Part shown: positions 44,957 to 54,900 of the stretch, in pieces
Layout of the letters: each line of letters opens with the position of its first letter
How positions within the stretch are numbered: the stretch's first letter is position 1
Assembly (NCBI GenBank): GCA_012517875.1
Contig: JAAYUB010000017.1
Coordinates: 20,943 to 84,942, forward strand
Length of the DNA stretch: 64,000 nucleotides
Source: Acidobacteriota bacterium
GTDB taxonomy: Bacteria > Acidobacteriota > JAAYUB01
Direction: 5' to 3'
Notes under the pieces: model-generated
The model's input: the letters and a program-made list of their open reading frames with translations, nothing else
Told to the model about the DNA's origin: nothing
Databases searched by the model: none
Translations under genes and position numbers: made by a program

Positions 44957-46573
44957 ATGGAGATTCTGGGAATACCCATCCTGAACGCGGTGACCTACCT
45001 CCCCCTGATCGGCCTGGTCGTCATCCTGCTCGTCCCGCGCGGCCGAGACACCCTCATCAAGTGGATCGCCAACATCACCGGCTTCCTCGGCTTTCTGATC
45101 TCCGTCCCCCTGATCCTGAACTGGGACAGCCCCGTAGTGACGGCCCAGATGAAGCATGGCATGCGCTATGGGATCGACGTCCCCTGGATCCAATCCATCG
45201 GCGCCCGGTACATGTTCGGCATCGACGGCATCAGCCTGCTGCTGGTTCTCCTGACCACCCTGCTGGGCTTCGTGGCGATCCTGTCGTCCTGGAGCGCCAT
45301 CACGGTCCGGGTGAAGGAATACTACGCGTACATGCTGCTGCTGCAGACGGGCATGTTGGGCGTGTTCATGGCCACGGATTTCTTCCTCTTCTATGTTTTC
45401 TGGGAAGTGATGCTCGTGCCGATGTATTTTCTCATCGGCGTATGGGGCGGCGAACGGAAGCTGTACGCCGCCATCAAATTCTTCCTCTACACACTGCTGG
45501 GATCGGTGGTGATGCTGCTGGCGATCCTGGCGCTCTACTTCAAGTACATCGCGGTCTACGGCTGGGAGAACCGGACCTTCAGCTACTTCCGGTTCCTCGA
45601 GATGGGCCTGGATCCGTCGTTCCAGTTCTGGGCCTTCCTCGCCTTCTTCCTGGCGTTCGCCATCAAGGTGCCCATGTTCCCCTTCCACACGTGGCTGCCC
45701 GACGCCCACGTCGAAGCGCCCACCGCCGGTTCGGTGATCCTGGCCGGCGTCCTCCTGAAGATGGGCACCTACGGTTTTGTCCGCTTCTCCATGCCGCTGT
45801 TCCCACAGGCCACCCGCGAGTTCACCCCCTGGCTGATGGTGCTCTGCATCATCGGCGTGATCTACGGCGCCCTGGTGGCGATGATGCAGAAAGACATGAA
45901 GAAGCTCGTGGCATACTCCTCGGTGAGCCACCTGGGCTTCACCATGCTGGGCGTTTTCGCCGCCACCCAGATCGGCATCCAGGGGGGCGTGATCCAGATG
46001 ATCAACCACGGCATCTCCACGGGCGCGCTGTTCTTGATCGTCGGCATCGTGTACGAACGGCGCCACACCCGGCTCATCGCCGAGTACGGCGGGCTGAGCC
46101 ACCACATGCCGATCTACGCGACGATCTTCCTCATCATGACCCTGTCGTCCATCGGCCTGCCGGGCCTCAACGGCTTCATCGGCGAGTTCATGATCCTGCA
46201 GGGCACATTCCAGGTGCCGGAGCTGCGGGTCTGGGCGATTCTGGCCGCCAGCGGCATCGTACTGGGCGCCGCTTACATGCTGTGGCTCTTCCAACGGGTG
46301 ATGTTCGGCAAGTGCGAGAAGGAAGAAAACCGTCGGATGAAGGATCTGAACCTCCGCGAAGTGTGCACCTTCGTGCCGCTGATCATCCTGGCGGTCTGGA
46401 TCGGCATCTTCCCGTCGTTCTGGTTGCGCTACCTGGACGCCCCGGCCAAGGCGGTGGTCGAGCGGATGCAGCTGACCGGGCGCACCATCTCCGCCCAGGT
46501 CGTCACTCCGGCCGTGCCGCCGGCGCCGTCCGCACCGGCGGTGGCCGCCGGACCGGCCGCACCGGTGGAGTAG
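44957..46573 (+). CDS. nuoM: NADH-quinone oxidoreductase subunit M
   Basis: 538 aa antiporter-like membrane subunit: 'YVFWEVMLVPMYFLIGVWGG' (conserved Glu), 'AFAIKVPMFPFHTWLPDAHV', 'AGVLLKMGTYGFVRFSMPLF', 'DMKKLVAYSSVSHLGFTMLG' and 'GLPGLNGFIGEFMIL'. The C terminus adds an Ala/Pro-rich tail of ~35 residues. 'aggag' precedes the start. Ends in TAG. Confidence 0.96.
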   Translation: MEILGIPILNAVTYLPLIGLVVILLVPRGRDTLIKWIANITGFLGFLISVPLILNWDSPVVTAQMKHGMRYGIDVPWIQSIGARYMFGIDGISLLLVLLTTLLGFVAILSSWSAITVRVKEYYAYMLLLQTGMLGVFMATDFFLFYVFWEVMLVPMYFLIGVWGGERKLYAAIKFFLYTLLGSVVMLLAILALYFKYIAVYGWENRTFSYFRFLEMGLDPSFQFWAFLAFFLAFAIKVPMFPFHTWLPDAHVEAPTAGSVILAGVLLKMGTYGFVRFSMPLFPQATREFTPWLMVLCIIGVIYGALVAMMQKDMKKLVAYSSVSHLGFTMLGVFAATQIGIQGGVIQMINHGISTGALFLIVGIVYERRHTRLIAEYGGLSHHMPIYATIFLIMTLSSIGLPGLNGFIGEFMILQGTFQVPELRVWAILAASGIVLGAAYMLWLFQRVMFGKCEKEENRRMKDLNLREVCTFVPLIILAVWIGIFPSFWLRYLDAPAKAVVERMQLTGRTISAQVVTPAVPPAPSAPAVAAGPAAPVE

Positions 46574-46583
46574 GAGTCGATCG

Positions 46584-48101
46584 ATGGAGTCGTTCATCGT
46601 TCCCCTCAGGGACCTGGTCACCGTCGCCCCGGCCATCATCCTGCTGGTGTGGAGCACCGCCATCCTCATCGGCCTGGTGTTCGTCCAGAGCGGCCGGCTG
46701 CACCGGACCGCCCCGTTTTACTTCGCCCTGATCGGCCTGGTCCTGGCGGGAGTCGCCTACTTCCAACTGGCCGGTATCTTTGCCAGCCTGCCTCATCCGG
46801 AGGGCGTCCATTACACCTTCAACCAGATGTACTCCCTGGACGGGCTCACCCTCTTCTTCCAGGGCGTCTTCCTGGCCGCCGGCTTTCTCACCGTGCTCAT
46901 CTCCCAGCGCTTCCTGGACGAGGAGAACGCCACCTCGCCCGAATACTACGCCCTGGTTCTCCTCAGCGTCGCGGGCATGATGCTGCTGGCCGGCGCCGCC
47001 GACCTGATCACCCTGTACATCTGTCTCGAGTTCATGGCCATTTCCGTGTACATCCTGGTGGGCTACCTCAAGGCCCAGTCCCGGGCGACCGAGGCCTCGC
47101 TGAAATATTTCATCCTGGGTGCGTTTTCGTCCGCGCTGATCCTGTTCGGCATGTCGCTGGTGTTTGCGCTGACCGGCACCACGAACTTGGAGTCCATCCA
47201 CGGCGCCCTGAAGAGCGTCGGCGACGGCGGCCAGCCGCTGCTGGTCCTGGCCCTGATCCTGTTCCTCGCCGGGCTCGGGTTCAAGATTGCAGCCGTGCCG
47301 TTCCACATGTGGTGCCCCGACGCCTACGAGGGCGCACCCACGCCCATCACCGCGTTCATTTCCGTCGCCCCCAAGGCCGCCGGCTTCGCCATCTTCATCC
47401 GCCTGTTCATGTTCCTGTTTCAGCCGCTGACGGCGGAGTACATCTCGCTCGTCGGACTGCTGAGCATCGTCACCATGACCATCGGCAACGTGCTGGCCGT
47501 GCGCCAAACCAACGTCAAGCGGCTGCTCGCCTACTCCAGCATCAGCCACGCGGGCTTCCTGCTCATGGGGCTGATGGTCCGCGAGTTTATCGGGCTGCAG
47601 GCCATCGGCGTCTACCTGGTGGGCTATCTCTTCATGAACCTCGGCGCCTTCGCGGTGATCACCTTCATGCGGCGCGAGCGGATCGGGGGCGAGGACATCG
47701 AGGATTTCTCCGGATTGATCCACGCTCACCCGGTCGTCGCCGCGGCCATGGCCGTGTTCCTGCTGTCGCTGGCGGGCATCCCGCCCACCGTCGGGTTCAT
47801 CGCCAAATATTGGGTGTTCGGCGCCGTGATCAAGGCGTACGTCGCCACGATGGACCGGTTGTTCCTCTATGTGGCGGTGGCCGGCGCCCTGAACGCGGTG
47901 GTCGCCCTGTTCTACTATTTTCGGATCGTCAAGCGGATGTTCATGGGCGACGCCGTGACGCGGCCGCCCCTGGCCCTCGGCCTCCCCGCCCGGATCGCGC
48001 TCGGCCTGACCCTGGCTGGCACGCTGATCCTGGGGCTGTATCCCGATCCGGCAATCCGCTTCGCCGGCTGGATCCATATGACCTTCATCGGCTTCTACTG
48101 A
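46584..48101 (+). CDS. nuoN: NADH-quinone oxidoreductase subunit N
   Basis: 505 aa antiporter-like membrane subunit: 'LYICLEFMAISVYILVGYLK', 'AAVPFHMWCPDAYEGAPTPI', 'FISVAPKAAGFAIFIRLFMF', 'NVKRLLAYSSISHAGFLLMG' and 'LLSLAGIPPTVGFIAKYWVF'. Ends the nuo run; the ATG of the next gene, an atpZ-like one, starts two bases after its stop region, so co-transcription with F0 genes is likely. Confidence 0.96.
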   Translation: MESFIVPLRDLVTVAPAIILLVWSTAILIGLVFVQSGRLHRTAPFYFALIGLVLAGVAYFQLAGIFASLPHPEGVHYTFNQMYSLDGLTLFFQGVFLAAGFLTVLISQRFLDEENATSPEYYALVLLSVAGMMLLAGAADLITLYICLEFMAISVYILVGYLKAQSRATEASLKYFILGAFSSALILFGMSLVFALTGTTNLESIHGALKSVGDGGQPLLVLALILFLAGLGFKIAAVPFHMWCPDAYEGAPTPITAFISVAPKAAGFAIFIRLFMFLFQPLTAEYISLVGLLSIVTMTIGNVLAVRQTNVKRLLAYSSISHAGFLLMGLMVREFIGLQAIGVYLVGYLFMNLGAFAVITFMRRERIGGEDIEDFSGLIHAHPVVAAAMAVFLLSLAGIPPTVGFIAKYWVFGAVIKAYVATMDRLFLYVAVAGALNAVVALFYYFRIVKRMFMGDAVTRPPLALGLPARIALGLTLAGTLILGLYPDPAIRFAGWIHMTFIGFY

Positions 48102-48102
48102 C

Positions 48103-48324
48103 ATGGACGACCCCCGCCGGCCAACGCCCCAATTCCTCGATCTGCTCAGCGCCGGCACCATGATCCCGGCTTGCACCTTCGTCGCCTGGCTGATCTGGAA
48201 ATGGTGTGCGTCCAACGGCTGGCTCGGCCCGCGGTGGGAAGTCTGGTTCATCCTCTTCGGCATCGGCACGGGTTTCTACAATTTCTTCCGGATGATCGGC
48301 CGGCATGGCCCCCCACCCGCCTGA
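48103..48324 (+). CDS. atpZ: AtpZ/AtpI-family small membrane protein
   Basis: 73 aa with two hydrophobic helices ('AGTMIPACTFVAWLIWKW' and 'WFILFGIGTGFYNFFRMI'), matching the AtpZ/AtpI group (F0F1-ATPase-associated, proposed Mg/Ca transport or c-ring assembly aid). The 'G.G.GfynffR' end is characteristic. Small and poorly conserved, so the symbol rests on the location before atpI-atpB-atpE. Overlaps the next gene by 20 bases. Confidence 0.72.
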   Translation: MDDPRRPTPQFLDLLSAGTMIPACTFVAWLIWKWCASNGWLGPRWEVWFILFGIGTGFYNFFRMIGRHGPPPA

Positions 48325-48694
48325 CCCGGATTTCGAGTCGATGCTCCGCCGGATCGGCGGCTGGGTCCCGGCGCTCACCGCAGGCGGCGCCGCGGCGGCG
48401 TTTCTCCTGGGGCAGGCCGATTTCGCGTGGGCGATGCTCTTGGGCGGTGCCGCGGCCTGGCTGGGGTATCACACCCACCGTCAGCTGGCGGACCACGCCG
48501 TCGCCCGGCGGCGGGTGCGTCACATCTGGCTCAAGGTCCTCCTGCGTTATGGTTTGATCCTCCTGCTGCTTTATGCTATGATCCGCTTCTCATTGTTCAA
48601 CGCCGCGGGCTTCCTGATCGGACTGGCTGCGCCCGCAGCGGCCGTGCTGATGGAAGGTTGCGTGTACGTGATCCGGCATCTCCGGGGTGATTGA
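48305..48694 (+). CDS. atpI: ATP synthase subunit I-like membrane protein
   Basis: 129 aa, about four hydrophobic helices ('AWAMLLGGAAAWLGYHTH', 'YGLILLLLYAMIRFSLF', 'AAGFLIGLAAPAAAVLME'). Resembles AtpI/ATP_synt_I proteins, which sit before atpB and assist c-ring assembly. The call combines hydropathy, the 'GfliGl..p' stretch and gene position. Ends four bases into or beside the atpB start region. Confidence 0.72.
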   Translation: MAPHPPDPDFESMLRRIGGWVPALTAGGAAAAFLLGQADFAWAMLLGGAAAWLGYHTHRQLADHAVARRRVRHIWLKVLLRYGLILLLLYAMIRFSLFNAAGFLIGLAAPAAAVLMEGCVYVIRHLRGD

Positions 48695-48699
48695 GTCCC

Positions 48700-49464
48700 A
48701 TGGCGAGCGAGTACTGGCTGACCAAACTGCTGAACCAGGCGCTGGGCCCCGCACTCGTCTGGGCCGGCAACGCTGTCGGCCTCCCCTTCGCCCACCCGGA
48801 GGCGCCGATCCCCGACTACGTCGCCTACCTCCTGCTCGTGTTCAGCCTGCTGATCGCCGCCTCCCTCTGGCTGCGGCGCCACCTCAGCGTCGATAACCCG
48901 AACGGCTTCCAGCACGCCGTGGAACTCCTCGCCATCGGCGTGCGGGGCCTCATCGACTCCGTCATCGGCCCCCAGGGTCGCAAGTATCTCCCGTTCCACA
49001 TTTCTTTGGGCCTCTTTATTTTTTGCTGCAACATCATCGGCATGGTCCCCGGTTTCGACTCGCCCACCAGCAACATCAACGTGACCGCCGGCTGCGCCAT
49101 CGTCGTTTTTCTCCACTACAACATCATGGGTATCCGCGCCCACGGTTTCCTGCGTTACCTGAAGCACTTCCTCGGCCCCGTCATCTTCATCGCCCCGCTG
49201 ATGCTCGTCGTGGAGATCCTGTCCCACCTGGCCCGGCCGTTCTCGCTGTCGGTCCGGCTGTTCGCCAACATCTTCGGCGAGCACATGATCCTGGCGGTGT
49301 TCACCGCGCTGCTGCCGTTCATCCTCCCCATGCCCATCCTGATGCTGTCGATCTTCACCAGCCTGGTGCAGGCGTTCGTCTTCGTCATTTTGTCCATCGT
49401 CTATACCTCGGGCGCCGTGGAACACGAGGAGCCGCACGGCCACGAGCCGGCGCCCGCGCACTGA
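48700..49464 (+). CDS. atpB: F0F1 ATP synthase subunit a
   Basis: 254 aa membrane subunit forming the proton half-channels. The essential Arg is in 'SLSVRLFANIFGEHMI'; other typical stretches: 'FHISLGLFIFCCNIIGMVPG', 'NINVTAGCAIVVFLHY' and 'SLVQAFVFVILSIVYTSGAV'. ATG is preferred; a TTG nine bases earlier overlaps the atpI stop and would add three residues. It is followed by atpE, but subunit b and the F1 genes are not in this window. Confidence 0.94.
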   Translation: MASEYWLTKLLNQALGPALVWAGNAVGLPFAHPEAPIPDYVAYLLLVFSLLIAASLWLRRHLSVDNPNGFQHAVELLAIGVRGLIDSVIGPQGRKYLPFHISLGLFIFCCNIIGMVPGFDSPTSNINVTAGCAIVVFLHYNIMGIRAHGFLRYLKHFLGPVIFIAPLMLVVEILSHLARPFSLSVRLFANIFGEHMILAVFTALLPFILPMPILMLSIFTSLVQAFVFVILSIVYTSGAVEHEEPHGHEPAPAH

Positions 49465-49523
49465 CTCTTGGAGCCGTCAAGCGGAACACCGTCATCGCAA
49501 GATTCAAGACTAAGGAGGACACC

Positions 49524-49838
49524 TTGAAGCGCAATGTCATTCTGATCGGGCTGCTGGGCCTGCTGGCGATCCTGTTCACCGCGCCCGCCCTGGCTGCCGA
49601 AGGGTCGGCCGAGGCGGGAGGCGCCGGCGGAAACTGGTATGTGTACCTGTCCTATTTCGCCATGGCCATCGCCACCTCGGTCTGCGCCATCAGCCAGAGC
49701 AAGGCGATCAGCGCGGCGTGCGACTCGGTGTCGCGCAACCCCGGCGCCGCCGACTCCATCCGCTTCTTCCTGATCCTCGGCCTGGTGCTGATCGAGTCGC
49801 TGGCCCTGTACACGCTGCTGATCATCTTCGCCAAGTAG
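49524..49838 (+). CDS. atpE: F0F1 ATP synthase subunit c
   Basis: 104 aa ring subunit with two helices and the ion-carrying Glu91 in 'LVLIESLALYTLL'. An extra N-terminal ~25 residues ('VILIGLLGLLAILFTAPALA') looks like a cleavable signal, as in several acidobacterial and deltaproteobacterial c subunits. The TTG start is fixed by a perfect 'aaggagg' 7 bases upstream; the nearby ATG is out of frame. Ion type looks proton-like (ES followed by L, as in chloroplast-type rings). A terminator follows. Confidence 0.93.
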   Translation: MKRNVILIGLLGLLAILFTAPALAAEGSAEAGGAGGNWYVYLSYFAMAIATSVCAISQSKAISAACDSVSRNPGAADSIRFFLILGLVLIESLALYTLLIIFAK

Positions 49839-49915
49839 GCGGCTGCGCCGCCTGCGTCCGCCTTCCGGAAATGCGCGTCCCCGCGCTTCCGGCTGCTTGA
49901 CTGTGCCTCACCGCC

Positions 49916-49948
49916 GCCGGCGCCCCGCACGGGGAGCCGGCATTTTTT
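49916..49948 (+). terminator. Rho-independent terminator of the nuo-atp operon
   Basis: Stem GCCGGC-G-CCCCG, 2-base loop, CGGGG-A-GCCGGC, followed by A and six T. Eleven paired bases with one G/A mismatch. It ends at the last base of the convergent pseudopilin gene. A second GC hairpin without a T tract (49837-49853) lies just after atpE. Confidence 0.85.
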
Positions 49949-50496
49949 CACTCCCACCGCCGCAGGTCCTCGTTCCACGACCAGACGCGGACGCGCCCCG
50001 ACATGGCCACGCTCACCGCAGCGTGGTCGCCCCAGTCATTGGCCAGGTACACGGCGCCGGGGCTGGCCCAGCGGCCGTCGGGACCCGCGTTGAGCTGGCT
50101 GCCCGGGAACGTCACCGGCCCCGGCGGCGGCTGGGTGGGGGCGTATGGCGGCCCCATCACCCCGGTGCAGTCGAAGCGGATGCCGCCCGGCAGCGTCCGC
50201 TCCGGCGCCAGCACCTCCCCCGGATCAAGCACCCGGTTCAGGTTGCGGTCCTCCTCCCACCAATAGCACCCGCGCCCGGCGTCGATCCGGAACCGGCACC
50301 GGCAATTCTGGACGACCCCCACGTACCGGGCCCGCATCATGTCGGAGGCCAGGCTGTGCGCCGCCCCCTCGAGCTGCACCCGCTGAATATGGCGCAGCAA
50401 CTGCGGCACGCCGACGGCGGCGATGAGCGCAATCATCAGCACGCCGACAAGCAGCTCCAGAACGGAATACCCTCCCCGCCCCACGATGGTGACCAT
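49948..50496 (-). CDS. GspH/FimT-type pseudopilin
   Basis: 182 aa minor pseudopilin. The prepilin motif 'RGG|YSVLELLVGVLMIALIAA' has Gly before the cleavage site, Glu at +5 and a hydrophobic stem; the first residue is Tyr rather than Phe. The C part ('ASDMMRARYVGVVQNCRCRF', 'GGIRFDCTGVMG') is GspH-like with two Cys pairs. It would be processed by PilD and join a type II secretion or type IV pilus filament. No other pilus genes are near, so it is an orphan here. 'gagg' upstream of the ATG supports the start. Confidence 0.82.
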   Translation of the reverse strand: MVTIVGRGGYSVLELLVGVLMIALIAAVGVPQLLRHIQRVQLEGAAHSLASDMMRARYVGVVQNCRCRFRIDAGRGCYWWEEDRNLNRVLDPGEVLAPERTLPGGIRFDCTGVMGPPYAPTQPPPGPVTFPGSQLNAGPDGRWASPGAVYLANDWGDHAAVSVAMSGRVRVWSWNEDLRRWE

Positions 50497-50663
50497 GCGA
50501 CCCTCCTCAAACGTGCTATTCATACAAACGGATCGGTGCCAAGATTTCCGAAAATTTTTTGATTTTTTCTCTGAAAGGGTGTAATTAAACTCAGATGACA
50601 AGTTTGCGGATGTATGCTAGATTGTCCCCAACATCTAGAGTAGGCACGGAAACAGAGAGCGTT

Positions 50664-51635
50664 ATGGTCGAGCGGGATGAGATTGTCGTTGCCGGGCTTT
50701 CCCACCAGGGCATGATTCGGAAGGACAATCAGGACAGCTATGGTTTCATCGAACCGGAAGCCGAGGAGCTGCTGAAGCGGCGGGGCCGCCTCTTCATCGT
50801 GGCCGACGGTCTCGGCGGCCACCGGGGCGGCCGGGTCGCCAGCAAGATGGCCGTGGATATCGTCGGCAAACTCTACTACACCTCCGACAAGGATCCCATC
50901 TACCCGGCCCTGCTCCATGCCCTTGACGTGGCCAACCGCTCCATCTTCGAGTCCAGCAGCAAGCACGAAGAGCTGCAGGGCATGGCCACCACCTGCACCG
51001 CCCTGGTGCTGCTGCCGCCGTACCTGTACATGGCCCACGTGGGTGACAGCCGGGCTTATCTTGTCCGCAACGGCATGATCAAGCAGCTCACCACCGACCA
51101 CACCCTCGTGGAGGAGATGGTCAACAGCGGCATCATCAACCATGACGAAGCCCGCAGCCACCCTGACAGCCATATTCTCACCCGCAGTCTGGGGATCCTC
51201 CAGGCCGTGGAGATCGACATCCTTGAGCCCCCGCTGCGCATCCAGCCGGGCGATTCCCTGCTCATGTGCTCCGACGGCCTGACGGTCTACCTGGACGACC
51301 AGGAAATTCTCCAGGTGGTCAGCGGGAACACGCCGGAAAAAGCGTGTGAGACCCTTGTCGAAACGGCCAACGAGCGGGGCGGACGGGACAACGTCACCGT
51401 CGAGCTGGTCCACATCAAGACGCCGGGCGAAGCGCCGTCGGAGGCCGCCGAGAAAACCGAACCGCTCATTAGCCACACCGAGCGGCTGCTGGGCAGCCCC
51501 ACACCGGCGGCGCTGCCGGTGCCGACGGACGCGCAGGAAGAGCGCGAGGAATCCGAGACGTACTGGGCCGTGCTGTTCTATGCGGCCTATCTGGCCTTCA
51601 TGATTCTGTATTTCTATTTCTACTTCAACAAGTAG
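50664..51635 (+). CDS. PP2C-family protein phosphatase with C-terminal membrane anchor
   Basis: 323 aa. PP2C domain (about 8-245): 'LSHQGMIRKDNQDSYGF', 'VADGLGGHRGGRVAS', 'AHVGDSRAYLVR', 'TTDHTLVEEM', 'CSDGLTVYL' and 'GGRDNVTVELV'. An acidic linker leads to one C-terminal helix ('WAVLFYAAYLAFMILYFYFY'), so the catalytic domain is held on the cytosolic membrane face. It differs from the soluble PP2C of the FHA operon. A candidate TATGCT -10 box lies about 45 bases before the ATG. Function unknown; dephosphorylation of envelope-associated proteins is likely. Confidence 0.88.
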   Translation: MVERDEIVVAGLSHQGMIRKDNQDSYGFIEPEAEELLKRRGRLFIVADGLGGHRGGRVASKMAVDIVGKLYYTSDKDPIYPALLHALDVANRSIFESSSKHEELQGMATTCTALVLLPPYLYMAHVGDSRAYLVRNGMIKQLTTDHTLVEEMVNSGIINHDEARSHPDSHILTRSLGILQAVEIDILEPPLRIQPGDSLLMCSDGLTVYLDDQEILQVVSGNTPEKACETLVETANERGGRDNVTVELVHIKTPGEAPSEAAEKTEPLISHTERLLGSPTPAALPVPTDAQEEREESETYWAVLFYAAYLAFMILYFYFYFNK

Positions 51636-51973
51636 CCGCTCTTCGCTTTCTCGCGATCTTCAACCGACGCTGTCGGTTTATCGTCGCCCGTTCAAACGCC
51701 TTCGTTCAATCCCCTGTTATAGTGACGGTTAGTCGATTCGGTCGTTTCTCTGTAAGGACTTGTCTGGAGTCATTCATCCGATTAATTCAAATATTTGGTT
51801 CCGTTCTTTCAAAATATTGGATACAGCTCAGCACTGACAGAAACATGTATTATTATTTCTTTTGTTTTCATTGTTTTACGCATTCGTCCCTGGTTTGCTC
51901 TTCTGGCATGCATTTTGCTCCCTTTTATCCCGAATACGCATCGCGTATCCATCATTATCGCAGAGGAGGTTGT
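51636..51973. other. 338-base gap upstream of the TonB-dependent receptor
   Basis: Contains a 7-bp hairpin (51662-51678, AACCGAC/GTCGGTT with a short T run) that may end the phosphatase transcript; a TATAGT box with extended TGT (51715-51723) as a candidate receptor promoter, though its -35 is poor; and an AT-rich stretch from 51780 to 51930, much lower in GC than the surroundings. The frame is open through much of it, but no protein-like composition was seen, so I read it as a long untranslated leader. Confidence 0.45.
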
Positions 51974-54900
51974 ATGAACCACCTATCCAGGCTCCTGGTC
52001 CTCTCGCTGCTCTTGGCCTTTTTGGCCGTGAGCGCGATGGCCGAGGGGATCGAAGGTGTGGTCAAGGACAACACGGGCGGCGTCATCCCCGGCGTCACCG
52101 TGATCCTGACCAGCACGGACACTGGCGCCACCCGCCAGGCGTTGTCGGACGACAACGGATTCTACATTTTCACAAACCTCAGAATCGGCAATTACGAAAT
52201 CAAGGCCGAACTCGAGGGCTTCCAGCCGGTCAAGATTACCGGCATCAAGCTGTCCGTCGGTGAAAACCTGAACTTCCCCGTGGTCATGACCGTCTCCGAA
52301 GTGACCACCGAAGTCGAGGTCCGCGCCGAAGTCGAGCAGGTGGAAACCACCACCTCCCAGCTCGACACCGTCATTGACGAGAAGCGCATCACCGACCTGC
52401 CGCTCAACGGCCGCAACCCGCTGAGCCTGATCTATCTGACCCCCGGCGTGGTCCAGGGCCAGACCGGCTATGCGTCCGCCAACGGCGGCCGCGAGCGCGG
52501 CAACAACTACCAGATCGACGGCATCGACAACAACTACACGCAGACCATCGGCAACACCGTGGACATCAATGTGGATGCCACCTCCGAGTTTCGCGTCGTG
52601 ACGTCCAACCCGTCGGCCGAGTACGGCCGCGCGGGCGGCGCCATCATCGACGTGGTGACCAAGAGCGGCACCAACGAGTTCCACGGCGCAGCCTTCTACT
52701 TCCTGCGCTCCGAGAACTTCGACGCCAAGACCTGGGCCCAGAACCGGAACGACCTGGAAAAGGGCGACTTCAAGCGCCACCAGTACGGCGCCTCCATCGG
52801 CGGCCCCATCGTCAAGGACAAGGTGTTCTTCTTCTTCAACACCGAAATCCTGGACTACCGGGCCAGCGCGACCTCTTCCGGCGCAGTGCCTTATCCCTCC
52901 TGGGTGGCCGATAACGTCACCAACCCCGCCATCGCCCAGATCTTCTCCTTGTACCCGGCGCCGAACGGCGACGAAGTGATCCCCGGTGTCAGCGCCTACT
53001 ACTACTGGGGTCAGCCCGACGTTCTCGACACCGAGCAGTACACCGCAAAGGTGGACTACAACTTCAATGAGGCCCACTCGTTCTCGTTCCGCTGGATCTA
53101 CAACCACGGCGTGGACCCGGCCATCAACTCCCTGCCCACCTTCCAGGACGACCGGCCCTGGAACGGCAAGCAGCAGCAGTGGGGCGCTGACTGGACCTGG
53201 ATCGTGTCCCCCACCATCGTCAATTCGTTCAAGCTCGGCTACTCCCGTGGCAACAACTCCTGGGTCCGCGAAACGATCGACGCCGACCTGGTGTTTGGCG
53301 GCTACGCCGTAGATCCCCAGACCTACTTCACCTCCTACACCGGCCTGTGGGGTTACGGCAGCGAGTATTCCACGCTGAACATGTACCAGGTGAAGGACAC
53401 CGTCACCTGGACGCTGGGCACCCACGCCCTCAAGTTCGGCATGGACCTGCGCTGGAACCAGAACAACGGCGGTACCGGCTTCAACACGATCCCGGCCGTC
53501 TTCTTTGATGGCTGGCGCCACGGTGGCGACACCCTGGCCAACATCGCGGCCGGCACGGCTGACTACGTCAACCACGGCGTGTACAGCGACGGCACCACCT
53601 TCTCCACCGCCATTTCCGACTGGCGCGGCTGGCGGCAGAAGGAATGGGACTTCTTCGTCCAGGACGATTGGAAGATCCTGTCCAACCTGACCCTGAACAT
53701 GGGTCTGCGCTGGGAATACAAGCCGGCTCCGTTCGACGTCAACAACATGGCGTCCAACGTGCTGGACCCCGTCGCCAACGGCTACCACATCGTCAACCAG
53801 AACAACTGGTTTGCTCCTGAAAACTGGGAAAACGGCGAATGGTGGAACCTGATTCCGTCCCAGTGGGTGGGCACGGGTTCCGACATCTTCATCGCCGGCC
53901 CCGACACCGGAATGGACCTGTACGATGCGCCCATGACCAACTGGGCGCCGCGTCTCGGCTTCTCCTGGGATCCGTTCGGTGACGGCAAGACCGCCATCCG
54001 CGGCGGCTACGGCATCAGCTTCGACCGCATCTTCGGCAACCTGCTCACCTGGAACACCTCCCAGCTGCCGTTCGGTGTGGCCAACTGGCTGGATGCGCGG
54101 CCCGGCGGCGGCTACGACGGCACCTATCCCAACAACGTCGGCTGGTATGGCAATGGCTATGACCTGCCCGAAGTGGAACTCCACCTGCCTGCCGAGACCT
54201 GGTACGAGATGGTGCTCTACAACTACAACTGGAGCACCCCGTACATCCAGACGTGGAACCTGTCGGCGCAGCGCGAGATCTGGCCCGGCAACATTCTGAA
54301 CCTGACCTACGCCGGTTCCGCGGGCGTCAACATGCTGGCCCGGAACAACCCGAACCAGATGTTCCATCCCTCCGAGGCCACCATCCAGGGCCTGGCGGAC
54401 AACCTGGGCGTCACCGCGTCCGTGCCGTGGTACGTGGTCGACTACAGCGTCCAGAACAGCCAGTGGTACCGCATTCACCACATCGACACCTATTGCCACT
54501 CCAACTACCACGCCTTCCAGGGCTCCTTCAGCCACCGGTTCCAGGACGGCCTGCAGTTCCAGGTCAACTACACCTGGTCCACGGCGTTTGACAACAACTC
54601 CGAGTCGGTGTACACCCTGGGTAACTCCAGCCCGTTCGCGTCCGATTACTACAACCTGAGCTATGACCGCGGCTACGCGGCGTTCGACGTGCGCCACGTG
54701 TTCAGCGGCAACTTCATCTACGAGCTGCCCTTCGGCCCCGGCAAATGGCTCGGCGGTGACGCCGAAGGCTGGCTGGCCCAGCTGATCGGCGGCTGGCAGA
54801 TCAACGGCATCATGACCGCCAACAGCGGTTATCCTCTGGACTACAAGGTCGCCCGCGACACCCTCGGCACCGGCTACACCAACGCTCGTGGTCCGGCCCG

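Noticed and set aside
49524..49838. Sodium-driven ATP synthase, from a Gln in helix 1 and an Glu-Ser pair in helix 2 of subunit c
   Set aside because: The residue after Glu-Ser is Leu, as in proton-type chloroplast/cyanobacterial rings ('ESL...Y'), instead of the Thr of sodium rings. The other residues are shared by both types.
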